The position numbers were made by a program, and so were the translations under genes. DNA of 64,000 bases. Source: Dehalococcoidia bacterium (GTDB lineage Bacteria > Chloroflexota > Dehalococcoidia > Bin125). Of the stretch, positions 41,892 through 50,573 are shown in pieces; position 1 is the stretch's first letter, and the number at the start of each line of letters is the position of its first letter. The stretch lies in the NCBI GenBank assembly GCA_022828105.1, contig JAJEJC010000008.1:310001-374000 (forward strand), given 5' to 3'. Under the pieces are notes generated by a model, which saw only the letters and a list, made by a program, of their open reading frames with translations, did not search any database and was not told where the DNA came from.

Positions 41892-42715
41892 GAGACCACG
41901 CCCCCGATTCCCGATTGCACGTCCCAGCCGGTCGGCGCGAGTCCCCCGGCGAGCCCGCCGCCGTCGATGGTGAACGCCTCGCCGGTCATGTAGGACGAGG
42001 CGTCGGAGGCGAGATAGACCGCCAGCGGGCCCAGCTCCCAGGCCTCGCCGACGCGGCGAATCGGAATCCGCGAACCCTGGTTGCGGGCCAGTTCAATCTC
42101 GTCCTGGTCTTCCAGGGTCTTCTGCAGGACAAATCCGGGCACGATGCAGTTGGCGCGGATACCGTCCCGCGCGAGCTGCACGGCCAGGGACTGTGTCATA
42201 TTGATCACCCCAGCCTTGGCCGCGCCGTCGACGAAGTAGACGGGGCCGCTGCCGCGCAGAGACGTGCCCGACGAGACGGTGATGATGTTGCCCGGCTTGC
42301 CCTCGGCGAGGAAGTGCCGCACCGCTGCGCGGGCGCTGTAGAAGACGCTGGAGAAGTTGATGTCGACGGTCTCGCGCCAGTCCTCGTCGCTGATCTCGGT
42401 CACGTGCTTCATCGAGGCGGGACCGCTGGCGCCCGCGTTGGCGAGCATCACCTCGAAGCCGCCCCACGCGTCAATCGTCTGCTGGACCATCGCGTCGACC
42501 TGGGCCGAAACGCTGACATCGGTGGGGATCGCGAGGGCGCGACGGCCCTTCGCCTCGATTTCTTCCGCGACACCCGCGATCTGCGACTGCGTGCGCGCCG
42601 CGCAGACGATGTCCGCGCCTGCGTCGGCAAGATGCAGCGCCATCTGTCGACCCAGTCCGCGACCAGCGCCGGTGACGATGACGCGCTTGCCGTCCATGCG
42701 CAGCGATTCGAGCAT
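41888..42715 (-). CDS. SDR-family oxidoreductase with atypical YxxxK region
   Basis: VIVTGAGRGLGRQMALHLADAGADIV, VMLANAGASG, VYFVDGAAKAGVINMTQSLAVQLA. Confidence 0.9.
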   Translation of the reverse strand: MLESLRMDGKRVIVTGAGRGLGRQMALHLADAGADIVCAARTQSQIAGVAEEIEAKGRRALAIPTDVSVSAQVDAMVQQTIDAWGGFEVMLANAGASGPASMKHVTEISDEDWRETVDINFSSVFYSARAAVRHFLAEGKPGNIITVSSGTSLRGSGPVYFVDGAAKAGVINMTQSLAVQLARDGIRANCIVPGFVLQKTLEDQDEIELARNQGSRIPIRRVGEAWELGPLAVYLASDASSYMTGEAFTIDGGGLAGGLAPTGWDVQSGIGGVVS

Positions 42716-42837
42716 GTCGGCAGTCTACGCGCTGATCGCCGTGTCCCCGATTGAGCGGGCGCTAACATGTTGCCCGAACACGTCCACACTCGATGCGGCG
42801 CTCGCCGCACTGTGCAACGAAACGAACGGAGCTGGAT

Positions 42838-43128
42838 ATGGCAATCGGATTGACCGTGGAATTCACAATCGGCGACGGCCAGAACGACGCCTTCGAGGCC
42901 TTCATGGCCGGCGCCACGGCGAAGGTCAAGGCGGAAGACGCGGGTTGCAACAACTACGACCTGTTCCGTTCGGTCGACGACGACACCCGCTATCTGCTGT
43001 TCGAGAACTGGGCCACCGAAGACGACCTGACCGCGCACGGCACGTCCGAAGCGATGGCCGGTATGGCCGGGATCCGCGAGTTCACGACTGGTCGCCCGGT
43101 GCTGCACCGCTACGAGGTTCCCGACTAG
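42838..43128 (+). CDS. Antibiotic biosynthesis monooxygenase-like (ABM) dimeric alpha/beta protein
   Basis: FMAGATAKVKAEDAGCNNYDLFRSVDDDTRYLLFENWATEDDLTAHGTSEAMAGM; start at ATG 42838. Confidence 0.82.
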   Translation: MAIGLTVEFTIGDGQNDAFEAFMAGATAKVKAEDAGCNNYDLFRSVDDDTRYLLFENWATEDDLTAHGTSEAMAGMAGIREFTTGRPVLHRYEVPD

Positions 43129-43156
43129 CCCGGGACTGGAGAGCAACAGGCAGAGG

Positions 43157-43198
43157 ACCCCCTCAGCCTTCGGCAGATCCCCCTGCCAGGGGGATCTG
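43157..43198 (+). repeat. C-rich dispersed repeat family A, intergenic copy
   Basis: ACCCCCTCAGCCTTCGGCAGATCCCCCTGCCAGGGGGATC. Confidence 0.55.
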
Positions 43199-43221
43199 GA
43201 ATACTTGGAAAGGACCACCAC

Positions 43222-44865
43222 ATGCCTGAGCAGATGGGCTCGGAACTGCTGGCCCGCCAGATGGTGAATGAGGGCGTCGAAGACCTCTTCTACATCATGG
43301 GCGGACCGATCATCGAGGCGGCAGGCTTCGCCGCCGAGCACGGCATTCGCACGATCGATTGCCGTCACGAACAGGGCGCCGCGATGGCCGCGCACGGCTA
43401 CGCGCGCGTCAAGCGGGCACCGGGCGTCTGCATGGCCGCCTCCGGCCCGGCGACGACCAATCTCTTGACCGGCGTCGCCAATGCCTATCTCGACGGCGTG
43501 CCGATGGTCGCCCTCGGCGGCGCGGCGGCGTTCTCGTCGTTCGAACGCGACGATTTCCAGGAATACGACCAGCTTGCGATGGCGGTGCCGGTCACACGCT
43601 GGGCCAGCCGCGTGACGCACTCGGCTCGGATGCCCGAGTTCTTCAACCTCGCCTACCGCGAGGCGCAGGGTCCGAAGCCGGGGCCGACCTACCTCGACCT
43701 GCCCGGCGACACGCTCTATCAGCAATCCGACGACGAGACCGTCTGGTTCCCCGACGCGGGCGCAGCTCGCTCGCGTCCCGGCGCCGACCCCGACCAGGTC
43801 AAGGAAGCGATCGAACTGCTGGATCAGGCCGAACGGCCGATTGTCCTGACCGGCACCGGCATCTTCTGGTCCGACGCCTCGGCCGAGCTGCGGGAGTTCG
43901 TCGAGACGACGGGCATCCCCTTCTACACAACCCCGCAGGGCCGCGGTGTGGTGCCCGAGGACCACGACCTGTGCTTCATTGCGGCCCGTTCCAAGGCCTT
44001 CCGGGAGGCCGACGTAGCGCTGGTCGTGGGCACGCGGCTCAACTTCGTCGTGGGCTCGGGCCTGCCGCCGCGCTGGGCGCCGGATCTCAAGGTGATCCAC
44101 GTCGACACCGATCCGACCGAGATCGGACACAACAAGGAAGCGGCGGTCGGCATGGTCGCCGACGCCAAGCGCGCGCTGGTCGCGTTGACGGCCGCGGCCA
44201 GAGAGGCCAACCTCGCGCCGCCGACCGACTGGGTGGCCGAACTGCGCGAGTCGGACGACAACCGCCGCCAGCAATCGCTTGAGATTGCGCAATCGTCGAC
44301 CGTGCCGATCCATCCGCTGCGCCTGGCCGACGAGGTCGTGCAGCGCATGGACCGCGACGCGGTCGTCTGCGTCGACGGCAACGCCACGCTCGCCTTCGCC
44401 CGCCAGTACATTCCTTCTTACGCCGAGGGCGGCCGGCTCAATCCCGGCCCCAACGGCTGCATGGGCGTGGGTCTGCCCTTCGTGCTCGGCGCGAAAGCAG
44501 CCGCGCCCGAGCGCCAGGTGATCGGCTTCGTCGGCGACGGCTCGTTCCTGATGAACGTGCAGGAGATCGACACAATGGTGCGGCACAACCTGCCGGCGAC
44601 GATTGTGATCTCCAACAACGCCGGTTGGACGGCGGGCTCCAACGACACGCCAGGCCGGCCACTGGGTTACGGCCAGCGCTACGAGGACATCGCGGTCGCC
44701 CTCGGCGGTCACGGCGAGCACGTGACCGAGCCCGATGAGATTGGTCCGGCGATCGAGCGCGCCATGGAATCCGGTCTGCCGGCCGTTGTCAACGTCGAGG
44801 TCGAGCAGCACGCGATGCCCGGCCAGGCCCGCTTCGGCGGCTACTCGGCGACGCTCAGCCGCTAG
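43222..44865 (+). CDS. Thiamine-diphosphate-binding enzyme (acetolactate synthase large subunit-like)
   Basis: HEQGAAMAAHGYARVKRAPGVCMAASGPATTNLLTG; VIGFVGDGSFLMNVQEIDTMVRHNLPATIVISNNAGW (GDG...N ThDP motif). Confidence 0.93.
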   Translation: MPEQMGSELLARQMVNEGVEDLFYIMGGPIIEAAGFAAEHGIRTIDCRHEQGAAMAAHGYARVKRAPGVCMAASGPATTNLLTGVANAYLDGVPMVALGGAAAFSSFERDDFQEYDQLAMAVPVTRWASRVTHSARMPEFFNLAYREAQGPKPGPTYLDLPGDTLYQQSDDETVWFPDAGAARSRPGADPDQVKEAIELLDQAERPIVLTGTGIFWSDASAELREFVETTGIPFYTTPQGRGVVPEDHDLCFIAARSKAFREADVALVVGTRLNFVVGSGLPPRWAPDLKVIHVDTDPTEIGHNKEAAVGMVADAKRALVALTAAAREANLAPPTDWVAELRESDDNRRQQSLEIAQSSTVPIHPLRLADEVVQRMDRDAVVCVDGNATLAFARQYIPSYAEGGRLNPGPNGCMGVGLPFVLGAKAAAPERQVIGFVGDGSFLMNVQEIDTMVRHNLPATIVISNNAGWTAGSNDTPGRPLGYGQRYEDIAVALGGHGEHVTEPDEIGPAIERAMESGLPAVVNVEVEQHAMPGQARFGGYSATLSR

Positions 44866-44871
44866 ACAGTT

Positions 44872-44903
44872 CGACATCTCTCCCCCCGCTGTGCGGGGGG
44901 CGA
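44872..44903 (+). repeat. C-rich dispersed repeat family A, partial intergenic copy
   Basis: CGACATCTCTCCCCCCGCTGTGCGGGGGGCG. Confidence 0.55.
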
Positions 44904-44948
44904 CCCGACGGCACGGCGCCGTCGCAGTAGCGCCAACAGGAGTTCGTC

Positions 44949-45773
44949 ATGGCATCCGTTCCCGCTGAACACGCCGACCTGGTCGGCGCGCCCAACTTTG
45001 CCCATCTCGTCACGGTCAACCGCGACGGCTCACCGCAGTCCTCGCCGATCTGGATCCGCCCGGGCCGCATCGCGGCCGACGGCGCGGTCGAGTCGATCTT
45101 CTTCGTTACCGGCCTGCGCTACCGCAAGTCGCTCAACATGCAGCGCGAGCCGCGCGTGGCGCTCTCGATTCACGGCGCAGACAACCCGTACCGGATGCTG
45201 GAGATTGTCGGCAGGGCGTCGTTCGAACCGCGCAGCTCGTGGGACGAGCTCGACGCCATCTCGAACCAGTACATGGGCCGCGACTACCCGTTCAAGGGCG
45301 ATGATCCGGCCGGCTGGCACGTAACTGTCGAGATCGACCGCGTGACGCTGCCCAACGGCGGCGAACAGCCGCCTTCGGTCGAGACGCCCGCCGCCGGCTC
45401 CGACCTGCTGATGCCGCCGCACTTCGCCCATGTCGCCACGGTCAGCTCAACCGGTCAGCCGCGATCGTCGGTGGTCTGGCACCGGCGCTCGGAAGGCGGC
45501 GGCGAGCACGACATCGAGTTCTGGACCTCGGCCGAGACGCTCAAGACCCGTCACTTGCGCAACAACCCCGCGATCGCGGTCAGCATCCACGACGAGGCCG
45601 ACCCCTACCGCTACACGGAAGTCCGCGGACGCGCGGTGATCACACCGATCGACGGGCGTCAGATGGCGAACGAGCTGACTCGGCTCTACTGGAAGCTGGA
45701 CGAGTTCCCGATGGACGTCGGCGAGATGAACAGCGTCGTTATCCGCGTGGACACGACGCATCGGGTCGGATGA
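44949..45773 (+). CDS. Pyridoxamine 5'-phosphate oxidase-like protein with two tandem split-barrel domains
   Basis: Repeated motifs PNFAHLVTVNRDGSPQSSPIWIR and PHFAHVATVSSTGQPRSSVVWHR within one ORF. Confidence 0.88.
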   Translation: MASVPAEHADLVGAPNFAHLVTVNRDGSPQSSPIWIRPGRIAADGAVESIFFVTGLRYRKSLNMQREPRVALSIHGADNPYRMLEIVGRASFEPRSSWDELDAISNQYMGRDYPFKGDDPAGWHVTVEIDRVTLPNGGEQPPSVETPAAGSDLLMPPHFAHVATVSSTGQPRSSVVWHRRSEGGGEHDIEFWTSAETLKTRHLRNNPAIAVSIHDEADPYRYTEVRGRAVITPIDGRQMANELTRLYWKLDEFPMDVGEMNSVVIRVDTTHRVG

Positions 45774-45787
45774 AGGTCGGCCGAGGC

Positions 45788-46258
45788 TCACTCCATTGCG
45801 TCGATCGCGGCCTGCGCTTCTTCGCTGCTGACGACCGCTATCTCCTGGTGGAACCACCAGTTGCCGCCCTCGGGATCGACGGCGCGATAGGTGCGATCGC
45901 CGTAGAACTGGTCTTCCGGCTCCTGCAGGATCGTCGCGCCTGCGGCCGCGGCCTGGGCGTGGTGCGCGTCGACATCGTCGACGTAGACCATCACGCTCGC
46001 GTGCAGGTGCGGCAGCCTGCCCGGGCCGCCGAGTCCACCCTCCGGATACGCCGTAGCCAGCGTCACCTCTTCGCCGTCGTAGATCAGTGACGCATGGCCG
46101 ACGCTGCCGTCGGGCATGTCGAGCCGGAAGCGCTCCTCGAATCCAAACGCTCGGCAGAGAAACTCGATCATCGCCGGCGCGTCGTCGTAGGACAGCGCCG
46201 GGACGATCCGCTGTCGCCGCCCGGCGCTCAGGTCTGGTTGATCAGCTTGGTCCGCCAT
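45788..46258 (-). CDS. VOC family protein
   Basis: VPALSYDDAPAMIEFLCRAFGFEER ... DQFYGDRTYRAVDPEGGNWWFHQE. Confidence 0.9.
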   Translation of the reverse strand: MADQADQPDLSAGRRQRIVPALSYDDAPAMIEFLCRAFGFEERFRLDMPDGSVGHASLIYDGEEVTLATAYPEGGLGGPGRLPHLHASVMVYVDDVDAHHAQAAAAGATILQEPEDQFYGDRTYRAVDPEGGNWWFHQEIAVVSSEEAQAAIDAME

Positions 46259-46262
46259 TGTC

Positions 46263-46724
46263 TTACTCCCTTGAATCCATTTCGGCCATCGCTGCGGCCA
46301 TCTCCTCCGGCGTTACGTCACGGACGTGCTGATGAAAGTCCCAGCCGACGCCCTCCGGATCGACGGCGCGGTAGGTGCGGTCGCCGTAGAACTGGTCGGC
46401 GGGCTCCTGGGTGATTTCGGCTCCGGCCGCGCGCGCCCGTTCGCAATGGGCGTCGAGGTCGTCGACGTAGACCACCACCTGCGCGTGTATGCCGCCGAGC
46501 GCCTGCGGGCTGTTCAGGCCCATCTCGGGGAAGGCGCTGGCGAGCATCAACGTCTCGCCGTTCATCTGCAGCTCGCAGTGCCCGACGGTCCCATCGGGCA
46601 TCTCCAGCAGCAACCCCTGCTCGAAGCCGAAGGCGTTCTTGAGGAACTCGATCACGGCGGGCGCGTCGGCGTAGTTGAGATAGGGCAGGATGCGTTGGCT
46701 GCCTGCTGGTGGATTCTGAACCAT
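46263..46724 (-). CDS. VOC family protein
   Basis: LPYLNYADAPAVIEFLKNAFGFEQG ... DQFYGDRTYRAVDPEGVGWDFHQHV; start at MVQNPPAGSQ. Confidence 0.9.
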   Translation of the reverse strand: MVQNPPAGSQRILPYLNYADAPAVIEFLKNAFGFEQGLLLEMPDGTVGHCELQMNGETLMLASAFPEMGLNSPQALGGIHAQVVVYVDDLDAHCERARAAGAEITQEPADQFYGDRTYRAVDPEGVGWDFHQHVRDVTPEEMAAAMAEMDSRE

Positions 46725-46749
46725 CGTGGTGTCCTCTCGCTCGGTTCGG

Positions 46750-47154
46750 TCAGTCGTGCGACTCGTCGGTTGGCTGCATGAAGGCCCAGCGATGGCCTTC
46801 AAGGTCGTTGGCTTCATACAATCGAGCGCCCCAGGGCTGGTCGACTGGTCCATAGCGTATCGCCGCGCCCGCCGCCTCGGCCCGCTGGAAGTGCGCATCG
46901 ACATCGTCGACATGGATCAGCACATGGCTGGGCAGCTCGTCAAGCAGCTTCGGCGAGCAGTACCCGCCGCCCTCGAACAGCGAGGCCAGCATCACCTGCG
47001 CGCCCTCAAGCGACAGCGACGCATGGACCACGCGCCCGTCGGGAATCGTCTGCACGTCCACCCGCTCGAATCCGAACACGCGGCAGAGCCACTCGATCGC
47101 AGCGTTGGCGTCCTCGTAGGCCAGGTAGGGGAACACCCGTTGCGATTCCGCCAT
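46750..47154 (-). CDS. VOC family protein
   Basis: FPYLAYEDANAAIEWLCRVFGFERV ... DQPWGARLYEANDLEGHRWAFMQP; start at MAESQRV. Confidence 0.9.
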   Translation of the reverse strand: MAESQRVFPYLAYEDANAAIEWLCRVFGFERVDVQTIPDGRVVHASLSLEGAQVMLASLFEGGGYCSPKLLDELPSHVLIHVDDVDAHFQRAEAAGAAIRYGPVDQPWGARLYEANDLEGHRWAFMQPTDESHD

Positions 47155-47156
47155 CG

Positions 47157-47651
47157 TCAGCCCTCGTCGCTCGCGATCTTCAGCATCTCCGCCGCCGACT
47201 CGGTGTCCGGCACCTGCCTGAGCTGCTGCTGGAACGTCCAGCGGTGCCCCTCCAGGTCCTCGACCCAGTAGGTGCGACCGCCCCAGAATTGATCCGCCGG
47301 TTCCGCCAGGATGTTGGCGCCCTCGCCGCGCGCCCTCGCGTGGTGCGCATCGACATCGTCGACGTAGACCGTGATCTGCTGATGCAGCGCGGCCAGCTCG
47401 CGGGGCGACTTCGTGCCGGCCTCGTCGAACGGCGACGCCAGCATGATCTGCTCGCCGTTGAAGCCGAGTGCGGCATTGCCGATGCGGCCATCGCCGACTT
47501 CCATCCGCCGGATCTCCTGGAATCCAAACACGCGGCACAACCACTCGATGGCCGCAGGCGCGTCGGCGTAGGTGAGCGCCGGGACGATCCGCTGATGGCC
47601 CAAGTCGCTGTGATCCGGCATGGCAGCACCCAACGTCATCGAATCGCGCAA
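47157..47651 (-). CDS. VOC family protein
   Basis: VPALTYADAPAAIEWLCRVFGFQEI ... DQFWGGRTYWVEDLEGHRWTFQQQ; start ambiguous (47651, 47639 or 47621). Confidence 0.9.
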   Translation of the reverse strand: MRDSMTLGAAMPDHSDLGHQRIVPALTYADAPAAIEWLCRVFGFQEIRRMEVGDGRIGNAALGFNGEQIMLASPFDEAGTKSPRELAALHQQITVYVDDVDAHHARARGEGANILAEPADQFWGGRTYWVEDLEGHRWTFQQQLRQVPDTESAAEMLKIASDEG

Positions 47652-47719
47652 TCGCGACTCACGTTAGCGCTTATATGTTCGGAAATGCAAGCGGGCCGCG
47701 ACGCGCGCTCACCAGGTTC

Positions 47720-48202
47720 TCACCAGGACTGCAGCCGCTTCCGGACTCCCTCCTGGGGCACCGACCGGACCCGCTCGAAGAAGCTCCACCAGTGGCCTTC
47801 CAGGTCCAGCGCGTGATACTCACGCAGACCCCAGAACTGGTCATCGAGCGGGAAGATGACTCCGACTCCTTCGCGCACCGCGCGATCGTAGTGTGCGTCG
47901 ACATCGGAAACGCGGACGTGAATCCGCGAGATCGAGTACGCACCCGGCTTGGCGGCTCGGTTGACGTACTGCGTCAACCTGGACGAGAGCATGATGACCT
48001 GACCCTCCAGCGAGAGCGCGGCGTGCGCGACCCGGCCGTCGGGGGTGGACAGGACTTCGTCCGGCGTGAAGCCGAAGGCGCGCCCGAGCCAGTCGATCGC
48101 CTCGGGCGCGTCGTTGTAGATCAGGTAGGGGAACACGCCCTGCCGGTCGACTCCCGCCTCGATGGAGGTCCGTTCCCGGTTCACGACTTGTGCATCGACC
48201 AT
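47720..48202 (-). CDS. VOC family protein
   Basis: FPYLIYNDAPEAIDWLGRAFGFTPD ... DQFWGLREYHALDLEGHWWSFFERV; start chosen at MVDAQVV. Confidence 0.9.
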   Translation of the reverse strand: MVDAQVVNRERTSIEAGVDRQGVFPYLIYNDAPEAIDWLGRAFGFTPDEVLSTPDGRVAHAALSLEGQVIMLSSRLTQYVNRAAKPGAYSISRIHVRVSDVDAHYDRAVREGVGVIFPLDDQFWGLREYHALDLEGHWWSFFERVRSVPQEGVRKRLQSW

Positions 48203-48514
48203 GTCATCGTCCTCTCCATAGTTGCAACCTCGAGCAGGTGCTCTGAGATCGAATGTAGAGGGCTGAACCGGTCGCGAATTCGTGAGCCGATTCACAAGTT
48301 CACAAAGGCTCAGACGCCGTGTAACCCACTTACCGCTTCACGTCCGCCGCCGCCCCGAAACGATGAGTTGCCGACCGTGAACCAATCGTTGCCTCGCCGT
48401 CTGGCGCGATAGGCGGGTATCCGATAGCCTCGTAACCGTTGCGCGTTCGCGCGTGCCCATTTCCAGCGCATAAGCGGACCCGTCTGCGGACGACGGGTCT
48501 CGACGGAGGATGAC

Positions 48515-49645
48515 ATGGACCTCGGACTGACTGAAGAGCAGGAACTGCTGAAGAATTTCGCCCGCGATTTCCTCACCAACGAGTGCACGGAAAAGCTCGT
48601 CCGCGACATGGAAGAGGACGAGCGCGGCTACACCGACGACCTCTGGAACGGCATGGCTAACCAGGGTTGGATGGGTCTGATCACCGCTGAGGAACTCGGC
48701 GGCGCCGGGCTCAACTTCCTCGACCTCTGCGTGCTGCTGGAGGAATTCGGCCGCGCACTGGTTCCGGGACCGTTCATCAACACCGTGCTCAGCTCCGGAC
48801 TCGTTGAGGCGGTAGGCAGCGACGCGCAGAAGCAGCAGTACTGCACCGCCGTTGCCGCCGGTCAGCACGTGATGACGCTCGCCCTGACCGAGCCATCGGC
48901 CCGCTTCGACAGCTCCGGCATCGAGGCCACCTGCGCGCCGGACGGCGACGGCTATGTGCTCAACGGCACCAAGCTGTTCATCCCCGACGCGCACGTCAGC
49001 GACACCATCGTCGTGGTCGCCCGCGCCGCGGGCTCGCAAGGCGACGAGGGCGTCTCGATGTTCCTCGTGCCCGGCAACGCCGAGGGCCTCTCGACCACCG
49101 TCCTGCAGACCATCGCCGCCGACAAGCAGTGCGAAGTCACGCTGAACAACGTTCGCGTCGGCGCAGACGCGCTGCTCGGCCCCGAGGGCGGCGCCTGGCC
49201 GATCATCGAGATCGCCAAGCGCTACTACACCGTCGCCTACTGCGCCTACATGGTCGGTCTGGCCCAGCGCGACTTCGAGATCTCGGTCGACTACGCCAAG
49301 GAGCGCATCCAGTTCGGCCGCCCGATCGGCTCATTCCAGGCGATCCAGCACAAGGCCGCCGACATGATCACCGACGTCGATGGTTCGCGCTTCATCATGT
49401 ACCGAGCCGCCTGGGCCGTGACCGAGGACGAGGACGACGCCGACTTGCAGGTCGCGATGGCCAAGGCCTGGTGCTCCGACGCCACCCGCCGTGTCGTGGC
49501 CCACGGTCAGCAGATCCACGGCGGCATCGGCTTCACCAAGGAGTACATCATCCAGCTCTACTTCCGCCGCCAGAAGATGGCCGAACTGATGTGGGGCGAC
49601 GCCGATCACCACCGCGAGAAGGTCGCCGAGCTGCTCGGCATCTAG
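48515..49645 (+). CDS. Acyl-CoA dehydrogenase
   Basis: MDLGLTEEQELLKNFARDFL, YAKERIQFGRPIGSFQAIQHKAADM, QIHGGIGFTKEYIIQLYFRR; GGAGG upstream of the ATG. Confidence 0.95.
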   Translation: MDLGLTEEQELLKNFARDFLTNECTEKLVRDMEEDERGYTDDLWNGMANQGWMGLITAEELGGAGLNFLDLCVLLEEFGRALVPGPFINTVLSSGLVEAVGSDAQKQQYCTAVAAGQHVMTLALTEPSARFDSSGIEATCAPDGDGYVLNGTKLFIPDAHVSDTIVVVARAAGSQGDEGVSMFLVPGNAEGLSTTVLQTIAADKQCEVTLNNVRVGADALLGPEGGAWPIIEIAKRYYTVAYCAYMVGLAQRDFEISVDYAKERIQFGRPIGSFQAIQHKAADMITDVDGSRFIMYRAAWAVTEDEDDADLQVAMAKAWCSDATRRVVAHGQQIHGGIGFTKEYIIQLYFRRQKMAELMWGDADHHREKVAELLGI

Positions 49646-49652
49646 CCAGCAC

Positions 49653-49684
49653 CCAGTCCCTGCTTCACGCAGGGACCCGCTCGG
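49653..49684 (+). repeat. Hairpin repeat family B, copy 3
   Basis: CCCAGTCCCTGC ttcac GCAGGGACCCGCTCGG. Confidence 0.65.
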
Positions 49685-49697
49685 CCAAGAACCCCTG

Positions 49698-49724
49698 AGA
49701 GGGCGACCCTTGCGGTCGCCCTCT
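49698..49724 (+). terminator. Strong stem-loop terminator-like structure
   Basis: AGAGGGCGACC CTTGC GGTCGCCCTCT, 11-bp perfect stem followed by TCTGGTTT. Confidence 0.7.
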
Positions 49725-49738
49725 TCTGGTTTGCGCGG

Positions 49739-49945
49739 CTACTGTTCGGCGTCGACCCGCGACCTCTTGCGCAGGAACCACCAGCCGATCAACAGACCGA
49801 CCAGGCTCAGACCGATCGCCACGATGATCGCCGCAATCCACGTCCAGAGCGGCACGGAGTAGCGGCTGTGCGCGTCGGCAAGCGCGGGGGCAATCGTTGT
49901 CAGCCAGGCGGCGAGCGCCAGGCTGAGGGCGAAGATCCGACTCAT
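49739..49945 (-). CDS. Small exported/membrane protein (signal peptide plus one TM)
   Basis: MSRIFALSLALAAWLTTIAPALADA signal-like N-terminus, then WTWIAAIIVAIGLSLVGLLIGWWFLRKRSR. Confidence 0.6.
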   Translation of the reverse strand: MSRIFALSLALAAWLTTIAPALADAHSRYSVPLWTWIAAIIVAIGLSLVGLLIGWWFLRKRSRVDAEQ

Positions 49946-49961
49946 CGGATAGCCTCTCAAT

Positions 49962-50573
49962 ATGGCCCGCAGACGACGAAGGCGAAGCAAGGACGCGCCC
50001 GAACCGGCGCCGCCGAAGACGCGATCATCCATCGTCCGTCTCTCCTACCCCGATCAGGATACGCTCCGCCTGCGCACCTTCTGGTCGCCGTTGCCGAACT
50101 GGGCATACGGCGCGATCCCGGCAATTGCCTGCGCGCTCATCGCCATCGCGGCGTTCGGCGGCGACGACTGGCTGGGCGCCGCAGTGATTGGACTCGCTGC
50201 CGGATACTTCGGCGGCGGCATCATCTGGGCAATTCTCGGCGTGGTCGGCGGCGATGTGCTTGAGATTGACTTCGATCTGTCCGACGACATCGCGCGTGTG
50301 CACCAATCGATCCTCTGGGCATTCAACCGCGACTGGGACTTCGACCTCTACGACGTCGAGACCGTCACCATGACCGAGAAGCGGGCCCGTCCCATGCTGC
50401 TTCAGTTCGGCGGGTCGCACAGCGCCCACCTCGCGTTCTCCGACGGCCGGCAAATGCGAATCGGCCGCTTCCCCACGCATCAAGAGGCTCTCGATCTGGG
50501 CAGTGCCGTCGCCGATTTCATCGGCGTACAACTCGAGCGATCCGAGCGTGATCAGCGCGGAGCCGAGCGATGA
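49962..50573 (+). CDS. Hypothetical membrane protein
   Basis: Basic N-terminus MARRRRRRSKDA and two hydrophobic segments (GAIPAIACALIAIAAF, LGAAVIGLAAGYFGGGIIWAILGVVGG). Confidence 0.6.
   Translation: MARRRRRRSKDAPEPAPPKTRSSIVRLSYPDQDTLRLRTFWSPLPNWAYGAIPAIACALIAIAAFGGDDWLGAAVIGLAAGYFGGGIIWAILGVVGGDVLEIDFDLSDDIARVHQSILWAFNRDWDFDLYDVETVTMTEKRARPMLLQFGGSHSAHLAFSDGRQMRIGRFPTHQEALDLGSAVADFIGVQLERSERDQRGAER

Noticed and set aside
42448-44877. 809-aa minus-strand ORF
   Set aside because: Antisense to the ThDP enzyme and the ABM-like gene; no domain signatures
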